Assembly: GCA_011032825.1 (NCBI GenBank)
Contig: JAADJZ010000001.1
Coordinates: 682,001 to 746,000, forward strand
Direction: 5' to 3'
From: Massariosphaeria phaeospora
Lineage: Eukaryota; Ascomycota; Dothideomycetes; Pleosporales
DNA: 64,000 bases
The position numbers and the translations under genes are program-made. Positions 17,385-29,355 of the stretch are shown in pieces (the first letter of the stretch is position 1; each line of letters begins with the position of its first letter). The notes under the pieces are model-generated. The model worked only from the letters and a program-made list of their open reading frames with translations, did no database searches and was not told where the DNA came from.

Positions 17385-19616
17385 ATGTTCAAACCCAGGA
17401 TACCTTGGAACATGGGTGGCGAAAGGACGACCAAGGTTCCGGAATATTCAGTTACTTGCTCCAACTGCAAATCGCTCCTTTGTCGCCCGGACGAGGCCCC
17501 AGACGCTGAGTCTCGCCCTACTCTATACAGTCGTCAGGCGATTCTGGATTCTGTGGCTGAAGGATGTGCGCTATTTGCACTTTGGTGTGGGATGCTATTT
17601 GCCGTGGGGAATTTATGGTTTGTGAAGAGTGCTCGGTTGCTGGTCACCTAGCATGGAGACTAGAAGTCGTTATTATCAAAGGAAGTTATAACAATGCGAT
17701 GGAGAACATACCTCGAGATGTCCCACAGTTCGACAACATATGGTTTACGGTACATGAAGACAAAAGAGAATACTATGGTGGCTGCAGAAACTGCTTCATT
17801 ATCGACATTCGCCTACCAGCTAAAGCTCAGACGGAAGGTCCAGTCGTCCCAGTACTCAACACGAAGTATAGTAAAACACTGGGACCACTTTACACGGGCT
17901 TATTGCCTCGCAGTACCAAAGACGACAAGGCTCTCAAGTTGATTCAGGACTGGATAAATCTGTGCCAGATAAATACTCACTGTTGTGAGAAGGAGTCGCA
18001 ACCCCTAGTCTTTACTCCAACGCGGTTGATTTACGTTGGAGATGGAGCGGCGAACACACCGCGTGTGGTCGAAACGCATAGTCAACAAGCTTTGCTGTCG
18101 GAATGTCGATACATGACACTAAGCCACAGATGGAACAACAATGAGATGCCTACCATGACTCGCGAAAATATGAACCAATTACAGAGTTTACTCGACGTGT
18201 GTCATCTCCCACGCGTGTTCCAGGATACGATTGAGCTCGCACAAAGACTACATGTTGCATATGTCTGGATTGATGCCTCGTGTATAGTCCAAAACGATAA
18301 GGAAGACATAAACAGAGAGGTTTCGTCGATGGGGGAGATCTACAGGAACTCTTATTGCAACCTTGCCGCAATAGCAGCAACAGACGATCCCCAAGCTGGT
18401 CTCTTCGTCGACCGAGACCCGCTTACCGTTTCGGCCTTCACGATACCAATTCACCGGTTAGGTTACCATCGCACTTATCATGGGTACACAAAAGAAATGT
18501 TCAAAGGCGTAAATGCGTACTCTTTGCAGCGTCGAGGCTGGGTGTTTCAAGAACGTCTGCTTAGTCCCCGTACTGTTTATTTCGGTCGACAATTATCGTG
18601 GGAATGCTCCAACTCGATCGCTTTCGAGATTTTTCTCGAGCATGCTTCTGAAGATCGCCAATGCCTGCCCAAAGGTTCCACGATATACAGGTTGAAGCGT
18701 TTACTTCGAGGCCCATCTTCGGAGCGGGAACGTTTGACGGAGCGTCAGCTTCAGCGCGCCGGCTGGTGGCGATTAGTACAGAAATTTACACACTGCGAGT
18801 TGACCGACAAAAATGACAGGCTTCCCGCTATAGCTGGACTTGCCAAACAATTCTCTGAGTATCTGGAGGATCAATACGTTGCTGGATTTTGGAAGAAGAC
18901 TCTCGTAATCGACTTACTATGGGTTCGACCTTGGGGGCTAGATTGGAATTGGGCTCTTGACACGGTCATATGTGAAAGAAGTAGGGAATGTTCCACTATC
19001 AGGCTTCTGGGTATGTTACCTGATCGAGGGTCTGGTTACGTGTTCTAACATAATCTTGTGCCAAGCACCCTCCTGGTCGTGGGCTTCCGTGGATTTCGCA
19101 TATGCCCACATCTGTAAGGTATCGCATCACTACCATATATATGCTGAAGTACAAGGTATTGACCTTGTCTCGGGCCCTACCGATTTCGGCCGGGTGACAC
19201 ATGGAACTTTAACAATATCGGGATGTCTAGTCAAGAGTTATCCTATGCCCGATAAGCAACGAAAAGCCAAGCAAATACGCTTCGATTTTTCAAGAAAACT
19301 CGGCGGCCCTGTTATGGACATCTACGATATATCCGAATCTTTATGGGATACGAAGCCAACGAACATATTTCATTTCCTTTTGCTGGGTTCATATATCGAT
19401 ATTCTTTGGTCCCTGGGAAGAAAACTGCACGGGCTAATCCTTGAGGCTACTGGGCGGATTCCTCATGAATACCGCAGGCTTGGAGTCTTTACTCATCCCA
19501 CCGGTCTAGACGGACCAGACTACGGCCCCGAAAACACTAGAGCTCGGGAAGCCTTCCCGGAATTCGCAGACTTCGACCCGGACAATTACGAGAAAACGAC
19601 TATTACTATAGTTTGA
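17385..19616 (+). pseudogene. HET-domain protein, broken by a 2-nt frameshift
   Basis: The frame opens at the ATG at 17385 and runs through a Cys-rich N-terminus (CSNCKSLL...SVAEGC) like that of the minus-strand HET gene in this window. At about 17568-17571 an extra GC dinucleotide shifts the frame, and the family pattern resumes two bases later as CAICTLVWDAI. The rest is open. The HET core includes YMTLSHRW, LPRVFQDTIELAQRL, YVWIDASCIVQ, GLFVDRDP and RRGWVFQERLLSPR. A 55-bp intron (19011-19065, phase 1) precedes APSWSWAS, and the last exon ends at 19616. Without the shift it would be about 724 residues. HET proteins trigger vegetative-incompatibility cell death. A sequencing error could equally cause the shift. 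Confidence 0.8.
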
Positions 19617-20305
19617 CAAGAGTGGGAGTGCACTTGCGGGTAGCGTTAGCAGTGGGAATATTAGCCATTGATGCCGTTCAGTATAGGTTAAATACAGTTC
19701 GCTGTTTATTAGTTTATTACGTGCTTTTAACCCCATCCTATATGACACCCTCCGCCCTTACTAACACGAACAACATACCACACACCTATCAAGCAATCGC
19801 ACACTCACCCACATCCTCTAAATCTAAGAGAGTCTTCTACGACGGCCCTTCTGTTGCTTCTCCTGTGCCTCCTGTGCTGGTACCAATGTAGACCTCGTAG
19901 TACCACTGTGATTTTTTCAGCTTATTTGTAATAATCACTATGTTACGAACTTACGTCATGGGCATCCTCGTACGATTGTTCTACTTGTGTCAGCTCAGCA
20001 ATAGATCCGCATTCTATGTTCGCTTTGTAGATCACCGAGAATATCTGCTCATCTTTTACTTTACTAACGTACAACGCTTTAAGGTGATCTTCGAGCTTTT
20101 CCCCATTTGCGAATTGTTTTGAGAGACACTTGAAATGATTTAGAACAAATTCAATCTTCTGCCGTAATTCGTCGTGGATATCAACATCGCTGAATGAGAC
20201 ATGATTATATGAAGTTTTGGATCTCCCAACAAAGTAGGGAGTCTGACCGAATTTCTTTGTCTGGAGTCAGCGAGAGTATGTGCGGTTGAAGAACATAAGC
20301 TCAAT
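19617..20305. other. AT-rich intergenic region, no supported gene
   Basis: About 0.7 kb lies between the HET gene end and the decayed minus-strand gene. I see no coding family, repeat or RNA gene in it. Confidence 0.5.
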
Positions 20306-21671
20306 TCACGAATACATGCAAATATTAGAGAATTTAGCCCTTACTGTTATTTGGATAGCTGAGCCCTTCGCGGCTTTCAAGAACCTCGTGTAACTTGGTT
20401 TTCGCAAAATAGCCACGAACTCCCAACGTATCACTGGAAAATGTAGTTGAACTTTGTCGATGTACACTACACCCTTTTCACTCGAGATCTTGTCTTTTCT
20501 GGATACTCGACACTCGATCAAGCGCTTTTCAAGTCTTACTAGGTCTACAAGCTTATCACCGCACTTGAAGCTAAGCTCTTCAGGGTTCTTTGCTTCGTAG
20601 TCACAGATTGTATATCCCCATACGTTTTCGGTATCAATGAAGTCAAAGACCCATAAAGGGGCGTCTGGCCAGAGAGACCAACAGCGCTACGATGTGGAGC
20701 TGTTTGGTTGAGATCGTGTGTGCGTGTGACTCGATTGCCAATTGCAACTGGGAGCGGTTGTGCAAAGTTTTCGAAGTGCTTTTGTTCGTATATCTTGTCC
20801 GGGGGGTTGGTGTCAGTGATAGTGTGCGTGTCGTCAAAATCGTCTTCAGACCTTGGGCCTAGAACCCCAACAAACGTCTTTTTGTAGACATGCGAGTCCA
20901 GGATAATATCCTCGAATGAGCTTTCTAGGGATCGGTCTGGCTTTTCTTTCTCAGCAAGCTGGTCGAATATACTCCCGTTCATCGACTCGGCGTCGAAAAT
21001 GGAGCCAGGAGCCTCTATGGTGTGTGCCTTTCGAACAGATTGTGCGTTGGCTGCAATTTGCTTGAGCAGAGCTTCATGTCTGCGTTGAGTTCTTCTGATA
21101 TCTGATAGGGAATCCCTAGTCGTTACTGTTAAGAATTTAATACACAGGTAGGAGCCCTCGGAACCCACATTTGCAACAAGCTGATAAGGACATCGATTGC
21201 TCCTTGTTGACTATCGAGCTGCTGTAACAACTCCTTGATCTCGGCCTCATTCCAAATAGTCTTAAACTTGGCTTTCCATGTCATTCTTGAGCCACCGAGT
21301 ATACCCTTCTTGATCCTCTACATGTACCTGTCGAGCAAAGTGGTGAGAACCATGCAAGACGTCAAAGTAGTATCAAATGTCTCCACGATGTCTTGTTTCT
21401 GGTCTAGGTTCTCTGCGTCCAGTACGAGTAGCTGGATCCGAGACAAGGACGCGCCGGTGACCTTGAGCTGTGCGCAGAGCGATGATACGGTGACTGGCGC
21501 TCGTTTCCAGGCATTGCGGATATCGTTGAGTTCTTTCGCGACCGTGATACAGGTCGTAGTTAGCCTGATCTATCGAGAACGTTAGCCTAGCTTCGGACCA
21601 GCGAGCCCACGTATTGAGCAGCTTCGACTCAGCTCATGTACTACAGTCGCTGTAATGGAGAGAGGATCCAT
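20306..21671 (-). pseudogene. Decayed gene: fungal NLR-type N-terminal domain plus SH3-like domain
   Basis: Read on the minus strand, the gene starts with MDPLSITATV at 21671, the classic opening of fungal STAND/ankyrin N-terminal domains. Splicing 21570-21641 and 21116-21168 joins it to KELNDIRNAWKRAPVTV, LKVTGASLSRIQLLVLD and, after the second intron, the SLSDIRRTQRRHEALL helix and the SIFDAES...FEDIILDSHVYKK segment. An in-frame TAG lies at 21318-21320, inside a stretch that otherwise continues the family pattern. Near 20650-20690 the frame changes to one encoding YTICDYEAKNPEELSFKCGD, a recognisable SH3 start, which runs open to 20306. A 42-bp intron could formally remove the TAG, but the second frame change has no obvious splice solution. 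The gene is probably inactive. It lies between the two convergent HET genes. Confidence 0.65.
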
Positions 21672-22208
21672 GGCCACTCGATGCCCATATGGGTCACCAA
21701 AAGACTGTCATGATCGTTGAAGTGGAGGAGGAAAGGCCGATGACGCCCATCAGGCTGGAGAAGCCCAGAAGAAGCCCCTCAGCCTCGTATCGAGCTGGCG
21801 GCTGTACAACCACTCAGAGTGAACGTGGTTCCGTTCGACATTTCCAAGGGGAACTGTATATTACTATATACTAGTCGCGAGTCCCTCTCTGGATAGGGAG
21901 TTTGTATATTTGTGTAAGGCTTTTCGGGCACTCTATAACTTGGCGTAGTTGAATGTAGGGTCTAAGAAGTCGGGCGCAGATGCACACCCTCGGGACATTG
22001 TGACGTAATCGAACACTAACCGCTTTAGTACAGGCTTACTAACACCACGTTCAACCTTATAATGAAAAGCGCAATGGAGAACGATGCATCGACACTTAAA
22101 CTTACTACCTTCGGTGCCCGCGTCTATGTACTAACTCTAACCTTCAAGGACTTGAAGCAGGATCCTCACAAGTAGTACCACTCATAACCCGCAGCCAGCC
22201 GAAATCGC
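21672..22208. other. Intergenic region, no supported gene
   Basis: About 0.5 kb lies between the start of the decayed SH3-type gene and the end of the minus-strand HET gene. A 61-codon plus-strand frame at 21689-21874 shows no family features. Nothing else stands out. Confidence 0.5.
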
Positions 22209-24355
22209 TTATATGAGAGTAAGAGTAGATGTCTCAAAATCCTCTGGATCGAAGTTCTGAAACTCGGGATATCTTTCCAACTGCTCTTCCGAGCATCTCG
22301 ACCCCACAGGATGGTTGAACATTCCTATCCTGCGAAACGTACCCGGTTCTGTCTGAACCGGCTCAAGAATGAGGCCTCTGACTTGGGCAGGCATAAGTTC
22401 CTCGCAAAAGTCCCCAAATAGCGCAGCAACGTGCCGCGTATAAGGTTCTCCATATATTAGCAACAACAGAAATGAACCCTCCGAGGGACTTTGCCCTTCC
22501 CTGCCGTGCGGATCGTCATACCATTCATGGCGCGACAAAAGTAGAATACTCGGGTCTATGACTCCCCTCTGACTTTGTCTTAGACAGCTGGATATGCGAA
22601 TGCGTGCACCTGCGATTTCGCTGATGCCTATATCGTCTGGCATGGGAGTGGCCTCGAGAACTACGGCGAGCTTGTGACATCTGGACCATTCTATGCTCCG
22701 TTTACCATCGATGAATCTAACAGAGAACTTTACTGCCGCCCACGACCATGAAGGTGCTACAGAACGTTAGTGTATGTGAAGAGATCAAGGATAGCAGACT
22801 TACCCCGATACTCTTTAGGATACACGGGTTTCTGGAGTGCTTCCCACGATTGAAGCTGGTAAGGACGATACCACAGCAAACCTTGAATAATGTGCTTTCG
22901 CCATAATCCAGCGAGATATTGGTCGTCAATAATCTTGTTGAAGCATTTGGCGAGACCGGATATCGCTGGTAATTTGTCTTTCTCGAACGTGAGGTCACAT
23001 CGTGTATATGTTTCTACTAATTCTAGCCATCTGTTGTGTACATCCTTGATACGCTCTTCTGATAAACTGGAGTTGCCACCGGGATGTAGGCTGTGCACCC
23101 TGAGGGGAGGGTGATAAGACATTAGATTTTCTCTGCTAAGTTGCCCTTTGGGTAAGGTCTCGCAGGCCACCATCTCGGAACACTCCCATCTTAGCTGTTC
23201 GTCGAAAAAGACAGACCTGGGACTGAGCATTCGCTCCTGCAGCACCCATCCCCGCTTCATCAGATTCGATCGGTCAATAACTGTTGACCCTTTTGCGGAG
23301 GAACCATAGCAATCCATATCTCTGTGTTGGCGCTTGAAAGTAAAGGGGAAGGCCGAGATTAGACACGGGTCGCTATCCACAAAAAGTCCAGCGTGGGTTT
23401 CTGCAGCAGCTATGGCGCCGAAGTTGCAAAAGGCATTGCTGTATATGGCCCTCATCTTGGCAATTTCAAGTTCGCAGTCGACAGCACTGTCTTGAATGAT
23501 ACATAAGCTGTCAACCCAGACGTACGCGATTCTCAACCGACGAGACAAGCTGAAGGTGTCCTGGAAGACTGCGGGGAGTTCGATGACATCGATGTTGTGT
23601 TTTAGGATCTCAACGTTGGATTTGAGTAATTTGGGCATATGGTGATGTCCCCACTTGTGACTTAATGTTACATATCTTATAGGCGTTGAATGTAGGAACT
23701 CTTCCGGTAAGACGAGTCGGGCTCTGTTCTGCCTTGTGTCGATCAGTCTTGAGGGGAGTCCGATTGTGTTCTCAGAATACGCAGACCGGTTACAATACGT
23801 GTGGTTGTTGAGACAGTCGCGAATCCATTGGCCCACTATCTTCAAGCGTGCCTCGTCCATAGAGCTAGGAGCCGTGATATTGGTTGATATGGGAAACGAG
23901 GTAGGCGTCTCATCAGATCCCTGCACCGGTCGAATCTCAGCATTAGCCACGTTATTCCCTCGTTCTGCGACTTGTATGGACAGAACATGAATTTTGTCTT
24001 TCTCTGCAGTGATCGCTGATAGGTCGATACTTGAAGGTGTAGCTCCCATTAAAAAACTCTCTAACGAGCCACGGCCAGATCGATCTATGCAATGAAGCTG
24101 AGCCTCGAGAGATCCAGTCTTAGATAGCTTGCCTTGCTGGATCGCTTGGCGCGACATGGCGCTAAAGCGAACGCAGAGCGGGCATCCTTCCAGCGCGGAC
24201 CTGTTGATTGTTTCCAGGACATAAGATATGCGTAGGCTAGGTATAGCGAGCTCTTCGGGTCGAACGAGTAGACTCTGACAATCACGACAAAAAGTCGCTT
24301 TGGGTGTAGTTCTTGCCTCGAAACATTCGGGGGAACTCGGACGCGGAGAAGGCAT
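22209..24355 (-). CDS. HET-domain protein (heterokaryon incompatibility)
   Basis: Two exons, 24355-22804 and 22756-22209, are joined across a 47-bp phase-1 intron (GTAAGT...TCTGTAG) into 699 residues. The start ATG at 24355 is followed by a Cys-rich N-terminal module (CRDCQSLLVRPEE...LEGCPLCVRF). The HET core spans about residues 225-400, with YVTLSHKWG, LPAVFQDTFSLSRRL, YVWVDSLCIIQD, GLFVDSDP and KRGWVLQERMLSPR. After the intron comes APSWSWAAVKF, the conserved element that closes many HET proteins, then a variable tail. These proteins act in the cytoplasm, where they induce cell death after contact with incompatible partners. No NACHT, WD40 or ankyrin repeats follow. It is a paralog of the broken plus-strand copy at 17385-19616 and shares the intron position. 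Confidence 0.9.
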
Positions 24356-25539
24356 TTTTGGATGATTGTCGTAATCGACAAGCGGAGAAGATGAGTATCA
24401 GTAGGAGAACGAATGGCGTAGTTGCACAAAAAAACAAACGTAGAACTTGAGAACAGCGCGTGCTGTACCAATTGCGGGGCATAGCCAGGATGACTTTGAC
24501 GAGTTGTGCGTCGTAACTAAGCGGTGTAGGGTTAACTTCAGTATGTCTCTGTCACAAGGGGTCACCATAGTAACACCACTGCCACCAAGGGAAAGTACAA
24601 AGTACAAAGAAAAGAAGAAAAGTGATGGATGTATCAAGAAAAGCACTTTGCACTTGGTGACTAGATGCTGGCCGAAATGAATACAGCTCAAACCAATATA
24701 GGCTTAAGGGCGGTCTATACATAATCAGATCTGAGTATTGAAGAGGATATTGTGCAAGGTGACTCGGAGAAAAGCAGTGCCACCAGCACCAGACTCGGGA
24801 TGATGTTGGCTTAGCAGTTGTCTAGGAGTAAGTATCTTGCAGTTGTTGGCACCCAAGTAACATTTCTAATGTGCGGGTAGTCCGTACAACTGAGTAGCAC
24901 CCTTATCAAAAGCAATCTTCCTGTATCCCAACGTGTTGAGTTCGCTTGCTGTGCGTAGTTCAGCCGGACACCGTATACGTCCATGGATGTTCTTACGTCA
25001 ATCGCGTTATCTATATTAACTGGCCTGACGTGTTGTTCGTGACGCACCTAGTCAAAGTAAACTAGAAGACTTTGCTAGCGGAAAGAAGTGTCGACTCTGA
25101 TACGTATCAGAGGAATGAGATAAGAGGTTGAGATGTACTTGAGTTCTGACGAGTTGGTAGAATGGAATATGATTCGAATAAACTAGTGATCTTAGCGAAC
25201 GTGCACAAACCTCTGTCAGCCCATGAATATCGGTACTACTCTGGGTGGTGGCGGTCGTACTGTCGTATAGACAACAGTTCTGACATGGAAGCGTAGCGTG
25301 CCATCGACTAGTAGCCTCAACAGAAGCGGTGCCCTGCATCCCAGCTTATTGTGATTCCAGAAATATCTTTCCCATGGTCTGTGCGCTAGATAGGCTAAAC
25401 ATCGGCCACACGCCAACTTTGTATGAGGCAAAATGAATCAATGATATCTCTCCTAATTATAAGTCAATATCGTTCACTTATCAATCAAATCTCGTGGTTT
25501 TCGTGAGGCTACGCTTTTGGCAGTCAAGATAGGCCTCAA
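24356..25539. other. Intergenic region, no supported gene
   Basis: About 1.2 kb without a recognisable gene separates the HET gene from the transposase remnant. Minus-strand frames near 24400-24690 and 25050-25430 are short and lack family features. Confidence 0.5.
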
Positions 25540-26470
25540 ATGGAGAGAGGAGGTGGCAGGAGACTCGAACCGGAGCTCCTACAGCGGGTAGTCAATCGAA
25601 TTGAGGCTGGCTACAGAGACTGCGACATCAACAGGGAGCTAGAAGTGAGCAATCGGAGCCTTCGTAAATATCGACTTAACCTTGACGTCTTTAGAGAGGC
25701 GTAAGCCCCTGTTGGCCGTAGAGAGCGACCCCCTGTTTTGCTACAGTGCCACCTTGATGGCTTGCTCGATTTCCTCCGCGGGAGGCCAAGTGCGTACCTA
25801 GAGGAGATGCAGGCGTTTTTGTACGACGAGTTTGACGTACAGGCCTCTGCCTCTACAGTGTACGCAGCGCTGGAGAGGGCGCGATGGAGTAGAAAGCGGG
25901 CAACAAAACACGCCCGAGAGAGGAGCGAGTCGCTGCGCGCAGTGTTCAGGTATCGCCTACAAACTTGGAGAGCAGATCAAATCGTCTGTATTGACGAGTC
26001 TGCTGCCAACGAGAGAACTAGGGATCGAAAGTACGGCTGGTTACCTGTTAATACGCCTGTTGACGTTGCCTACTCTATGAAGAGATCGGAGAGGTGGAGC
26101 TTGTTGCCAGCATTGACGATTGATGGCTATCTCTGCCATACAGTGTTTCAAGGCGGTATCAACAGCGAGATATTTGAGGATTTCCTGCGGGAGCACGTAT
26201 TGCCTCATTGCAACTCTTACCCACTGCCGCGGTCGATAATTGTACTGGATAACGCGTCAATCCATCGATCGCCGAGTATTGCGGCGCTCTGTGCTGAGAG
26301 AGGTGTTCAGCTAGAGTTCCTGCCGCCATACTCACCTGATTTTAATCCAATCGAGCAGTCCTTCAAGGTGTTGAAGTCCTGGCTCGAGCGGCATCAAGAG
26401 GAGGCGGAGATGTTTACTAGCTTCGAATACGCCCTCGAAATGGCCGTAGAGCAGTGTTGCTATGGACTAC
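25540..26470 (+). mobile_element. Tc1/mariner-type transposase remnant (DD34E), inactivated
   Basis: From the ATG at 25540 the frame gives a helix-turn-helix region (LLQRVVNRIEAGYRDCDINR, then a second helix with NRSLRKYRL) and meets a TAA at 25702-25704. The same frame then continues with RPSAYLEEMQAFLYDEF and a second HTH. The catalytic domain has VCIDESAANERTRDRKYGW, a central LPALTIDGY...FQGG segment, IIVLDNASIHRS and PPYSPDFNPIEQSFKVLKSW. There are 34 residues between the second Asp and the Glu, hence DD34E. Similarity is lost after about 26455-26470, where the usual C-terminal end is missing and GC-rich sequence begins. No convincing terminal inverted repeats were found by eye, so the element is a truncated copy. 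Confidence 0.85.
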
Positions 26471-26932
26471 GCTCTCTCTCGCACCTACACTCTCCTCGCC
26501 ACGATTCCCGCGCTGAGATCCGGCCGGGGGCGCGCTCGCGACGCCTCCCACAAAGTCTTCGACGGCTGCGGTCGCAGCTACGCCCTCTCCGCTATCCAAA
26601 TCGAGACCCGCGTCGTCGAGATCGTCGTCGAGATCGTCGTCCTCCGTCACCTCGATAACCGCCGCGTTTTGGGCGCCCGATGGCTCGCTCGCTGTGGCCG
26701 GGGCGCGATCGTTGCCGGTCGTAGGTTCGAGCGCCTGCCTCGCCGGGCCTCCTCTGCTGACGGCCCTAGACTGTTTGCCTGCCTTTTTGGGTGCGCGGTT
26801 GTCTGGCTGGGTCTCGCCAGCGGGCGCTCTGCGTTTGGCTGCCCTTTTGGCACCAGGCGGGTTCGTACCTGCGTCGAATGCTACTGTTGCCCGCTTGGCC
26901 CGGGTGGCTCGTGTAGAGCGGTTTTCGTCCAT
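26417..26932 (-). pseudogene. GC-rich basic/acidic low-complexity coding fragment, unknown
   Basis: This minus-strand frame opens with an ATG at 26932 (MDENRSTRATRAKRATVAF) and reads about 150 residues of basic, Pro/Ala/Lys-rich sequence with an acidic patch (TEDDDLDDDLDDAGLDLD). It then runs into the end of the transposase. Base composition is far more GC-rich than the flanks. The pattern of a basic start, nuclear-like composition and no folded domain resembles the N-terminal part of a larger DNA-binding or hAT-type transposase protein, but I cannot identify it. It may be a fragment carried with, or inserted into, the Tc1 element. Confidence 0.35.
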
Positions 26933-28636
26933 TCAAAGTAGCGCCAGGCGCCTATCACAATACGGGTATACCTAAAACCTCAAAAAATCGTATACTGACG
27001 TTGATATAGGCCAAATATGGCTTCATGAGATAAGGCGGGTACTGTACGACCCTATCGGCACAATTCTACATACAAAAACGCTAGGACCTTGATGCCTTGG
27101 CGGTCGGCGTTACCTAGATCCGGTGCACGGTCCATGGGAAAGGTATTTCTGGAATCACCAATATTGAGCTCGCTTGTTAGGTATACGTAGTTCAGCCGCA
27201 TTGGAGACGCCCATTAGTGTTCCTTTCCAAATCCATCGCGCAACTGTGGGTCCTCAACCGGCGTTCGTAGCGCCGCTATGGCCCTGGGACGGATCGAAAT
27301 ATATTCCCTATGCCGAGGTGTCGGTTTCAGCGAGGTGACATCTGATAACGGGCGACTGATGATGATGATGGCCCGAAGTTCGATGGTCTGTTGTAGCCGC
27401 AGCCTAGTGGTGAAGTTTGCGCGCTGACTAAGACAGCGGAGCTACGGAACCGGCAGCGATAACCCGCCCTTTTGACACAGACCATTTTCACATGCACACG
27501 CTACCATCTCAACAACCTTGGAATGACAACAACCCTGGGACCGACACCCATTCGACGTGATCACGAACATGTGCACTCCGATCAACGACGCCCGTCTGCC
27601 GCGATACGGCCGTCCCCATCCCGAACGGGCTCAGCCATTGCAGCCGGATCGCATGCACAACGCACGCCGATAAGACCGCTCGTCCACCAATTGCACTCAA
27701 CAATTGCGAAACCTGCCGCCTGGAGAGCAGAACGCCACGCACAACCCCTCATCTTGTATTCCCCGTCCATCTATATGGCATGCTGGATGACTGAGCCGGC
27801 CCAGTAGGACAGCTGCTGCCGTGGCCGAAACAGGGACGTACAGCACGCGAGAGGGCTGCTGATATATGCACTCCGCTTTTCGCGCATGAGGGACCCGGCA
27901 TTCAGCATGTCGACATCTCAATTGTAACATCGTCTATCTGGATAACGGTATATCGAAGGATTCCGAATTCCTCACCGTTCCATCCAACGGTGGCGCTCAG
28001 CTCTAGCGGGAGCTCGAGGTAGGAGTCTTGCGCTACCGGCTTGTCAAACAAGGCACAGGCGTTCGAGGCAGGCAACATGCATGAATAATTGGGCCTGGCA
28101 CTGCGGCCGTCTGCGAACCGGACAGTCAACAGCTCGGGTCCATTCGCCATCTCGCAAGCCTTATCGTGACGTTTTGTCGCCGGTGGCCCAAGCTCCGTTC
28201 ACATGCACGCCCGGTGAACAAGGCAATACGACGCCAGAGCTACCTTTCAATCACAATATCACGAAACTTATAACCTACGCAGTATACTCTTGGACCTTCG
28301 TCAACTCAACTGCTCCAGCTTCCGAGCCTTTCCTCTTGACACATTCCACCAGGTTCTTTCACACATTTTCCCGAACAATTCCGCCAACCAGGTTCGTTAT
28401 CGATAAGCTCGTCCGTTTCACATGCAATTCACTCGCTCACTCGCGCCGTTTTCAGAAAAGTCTGGCCACACACATATCGTCATTTCCGCACGCGCTCGCG
28501 CACGTATAACAAGGTAGAAATACCTCCTTGGACTGCAGGTATTTTCCACATTTACTACAACCGTTACACCCACCACCACTGCAACCTATTTACACAACTC
28601 CAGCAGCACTACATACATACACTACACATCGACTCA
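26933..28636. other. Intergenic region, no supported gene
   Basis: About 1.7 kb upstream of the perilipin-like gene. Frames of 60-142 codons on both strands show no family features. The part nearest the gene (28300-28630) is pyrimidine-rich with CA-rich segments, typical of a fungal promoter and 5' UTR. Confidence 0.5.
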
Positions 28637-29355
28637 ATGCCGCACGCTGAGCACGACACCACAAACGGCAACATGTCCACCTCTCCCCTCACCAACGGCG
28701 AAAATTCCCAGTTCAAGGTCCTCTCAGTACGTATCCCCAATTCTATCTCACATTCTTCCCGCGGAGCGTAGCGGAACAGCCCCCACCAATGTACAAGAAA
28801 CGGCATTGTTCCGTCATTCCACTTCCAAGTTTTTCCACACAAAATCAAACCCGCAATGCTAACGAATCACCACAGCATCTCCAAACCTACCCCGTCGTCC
28901 ACGACTCTCTAGAATTCTACAAGTCGCACCCCTACGGCGCAAAATCGCTATCCCTGTTCAACGCCACCTACCAGCGCGTCGTCGCGCCCTTCCACCCCTA
29001 CCTGCAGACGCCATACTCGTACCTCTCGCCGTACCTCTCGCGCGCCGACGAGCTGGGCGACAACGGCCTGTCCAAGGTGGACAACACGTTCCCGATCGTC
29101 AAGGAAGACACGTCGAAGCTGCGGCAGACGGTCGGCGAGCTCGCGTTTCTGCCGTTCCAGTTGGCGTCGCAGGGCAAGCAGTATGTGCTCGGGACGTGGC
29201 AGGACGAGTACAGCAAGACGAGGGGCAATGATGGTATTGTGAAGTCGGCAAAGGCGCTGTTGAGCACGGAGTTGAAGGTTGGACAGGATGGGTTCAAGCT
29301 TGTGAGCGAGTATATGAACAAGGGGAAGAAGGAGACGCAGAAGAAGCTCCAGTAG
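28637..29355 (+). CDS. Perilipin-like lipid-droplet protein (CAP20/MPL1 type)
   Basis: Exons 28637-28726 and 28876-29355 flank a 149-bp intron (GTACGT...CACCACAG, phase 0) and give 189 residues. The start MPHAEHDTTNG resembles CAP20 proteins. The second exon opens with HLQTYPVVHDSLEFYKSHPYG and continues with PYLQTPYSYLSPYLSRADELGD and TFPIVKEDT, the conserved perilipin-like core that coats lipid droplets. In Colletotrichum and Metarhizium, members of this family control droplet size and turgor in infection structures; that role is family knowledge and not shown here. No signal peptide is present. The tail is a Lys-rich amphipathic helix. Confidence 0.88.

Noticed and set aside
25561..25590. 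A T-arm-like sequence that could suggest a tRNA
   Set aside because: No matching acceptor, D or anticodon stems, and the bases lie in the transposase N-terminal coding region.
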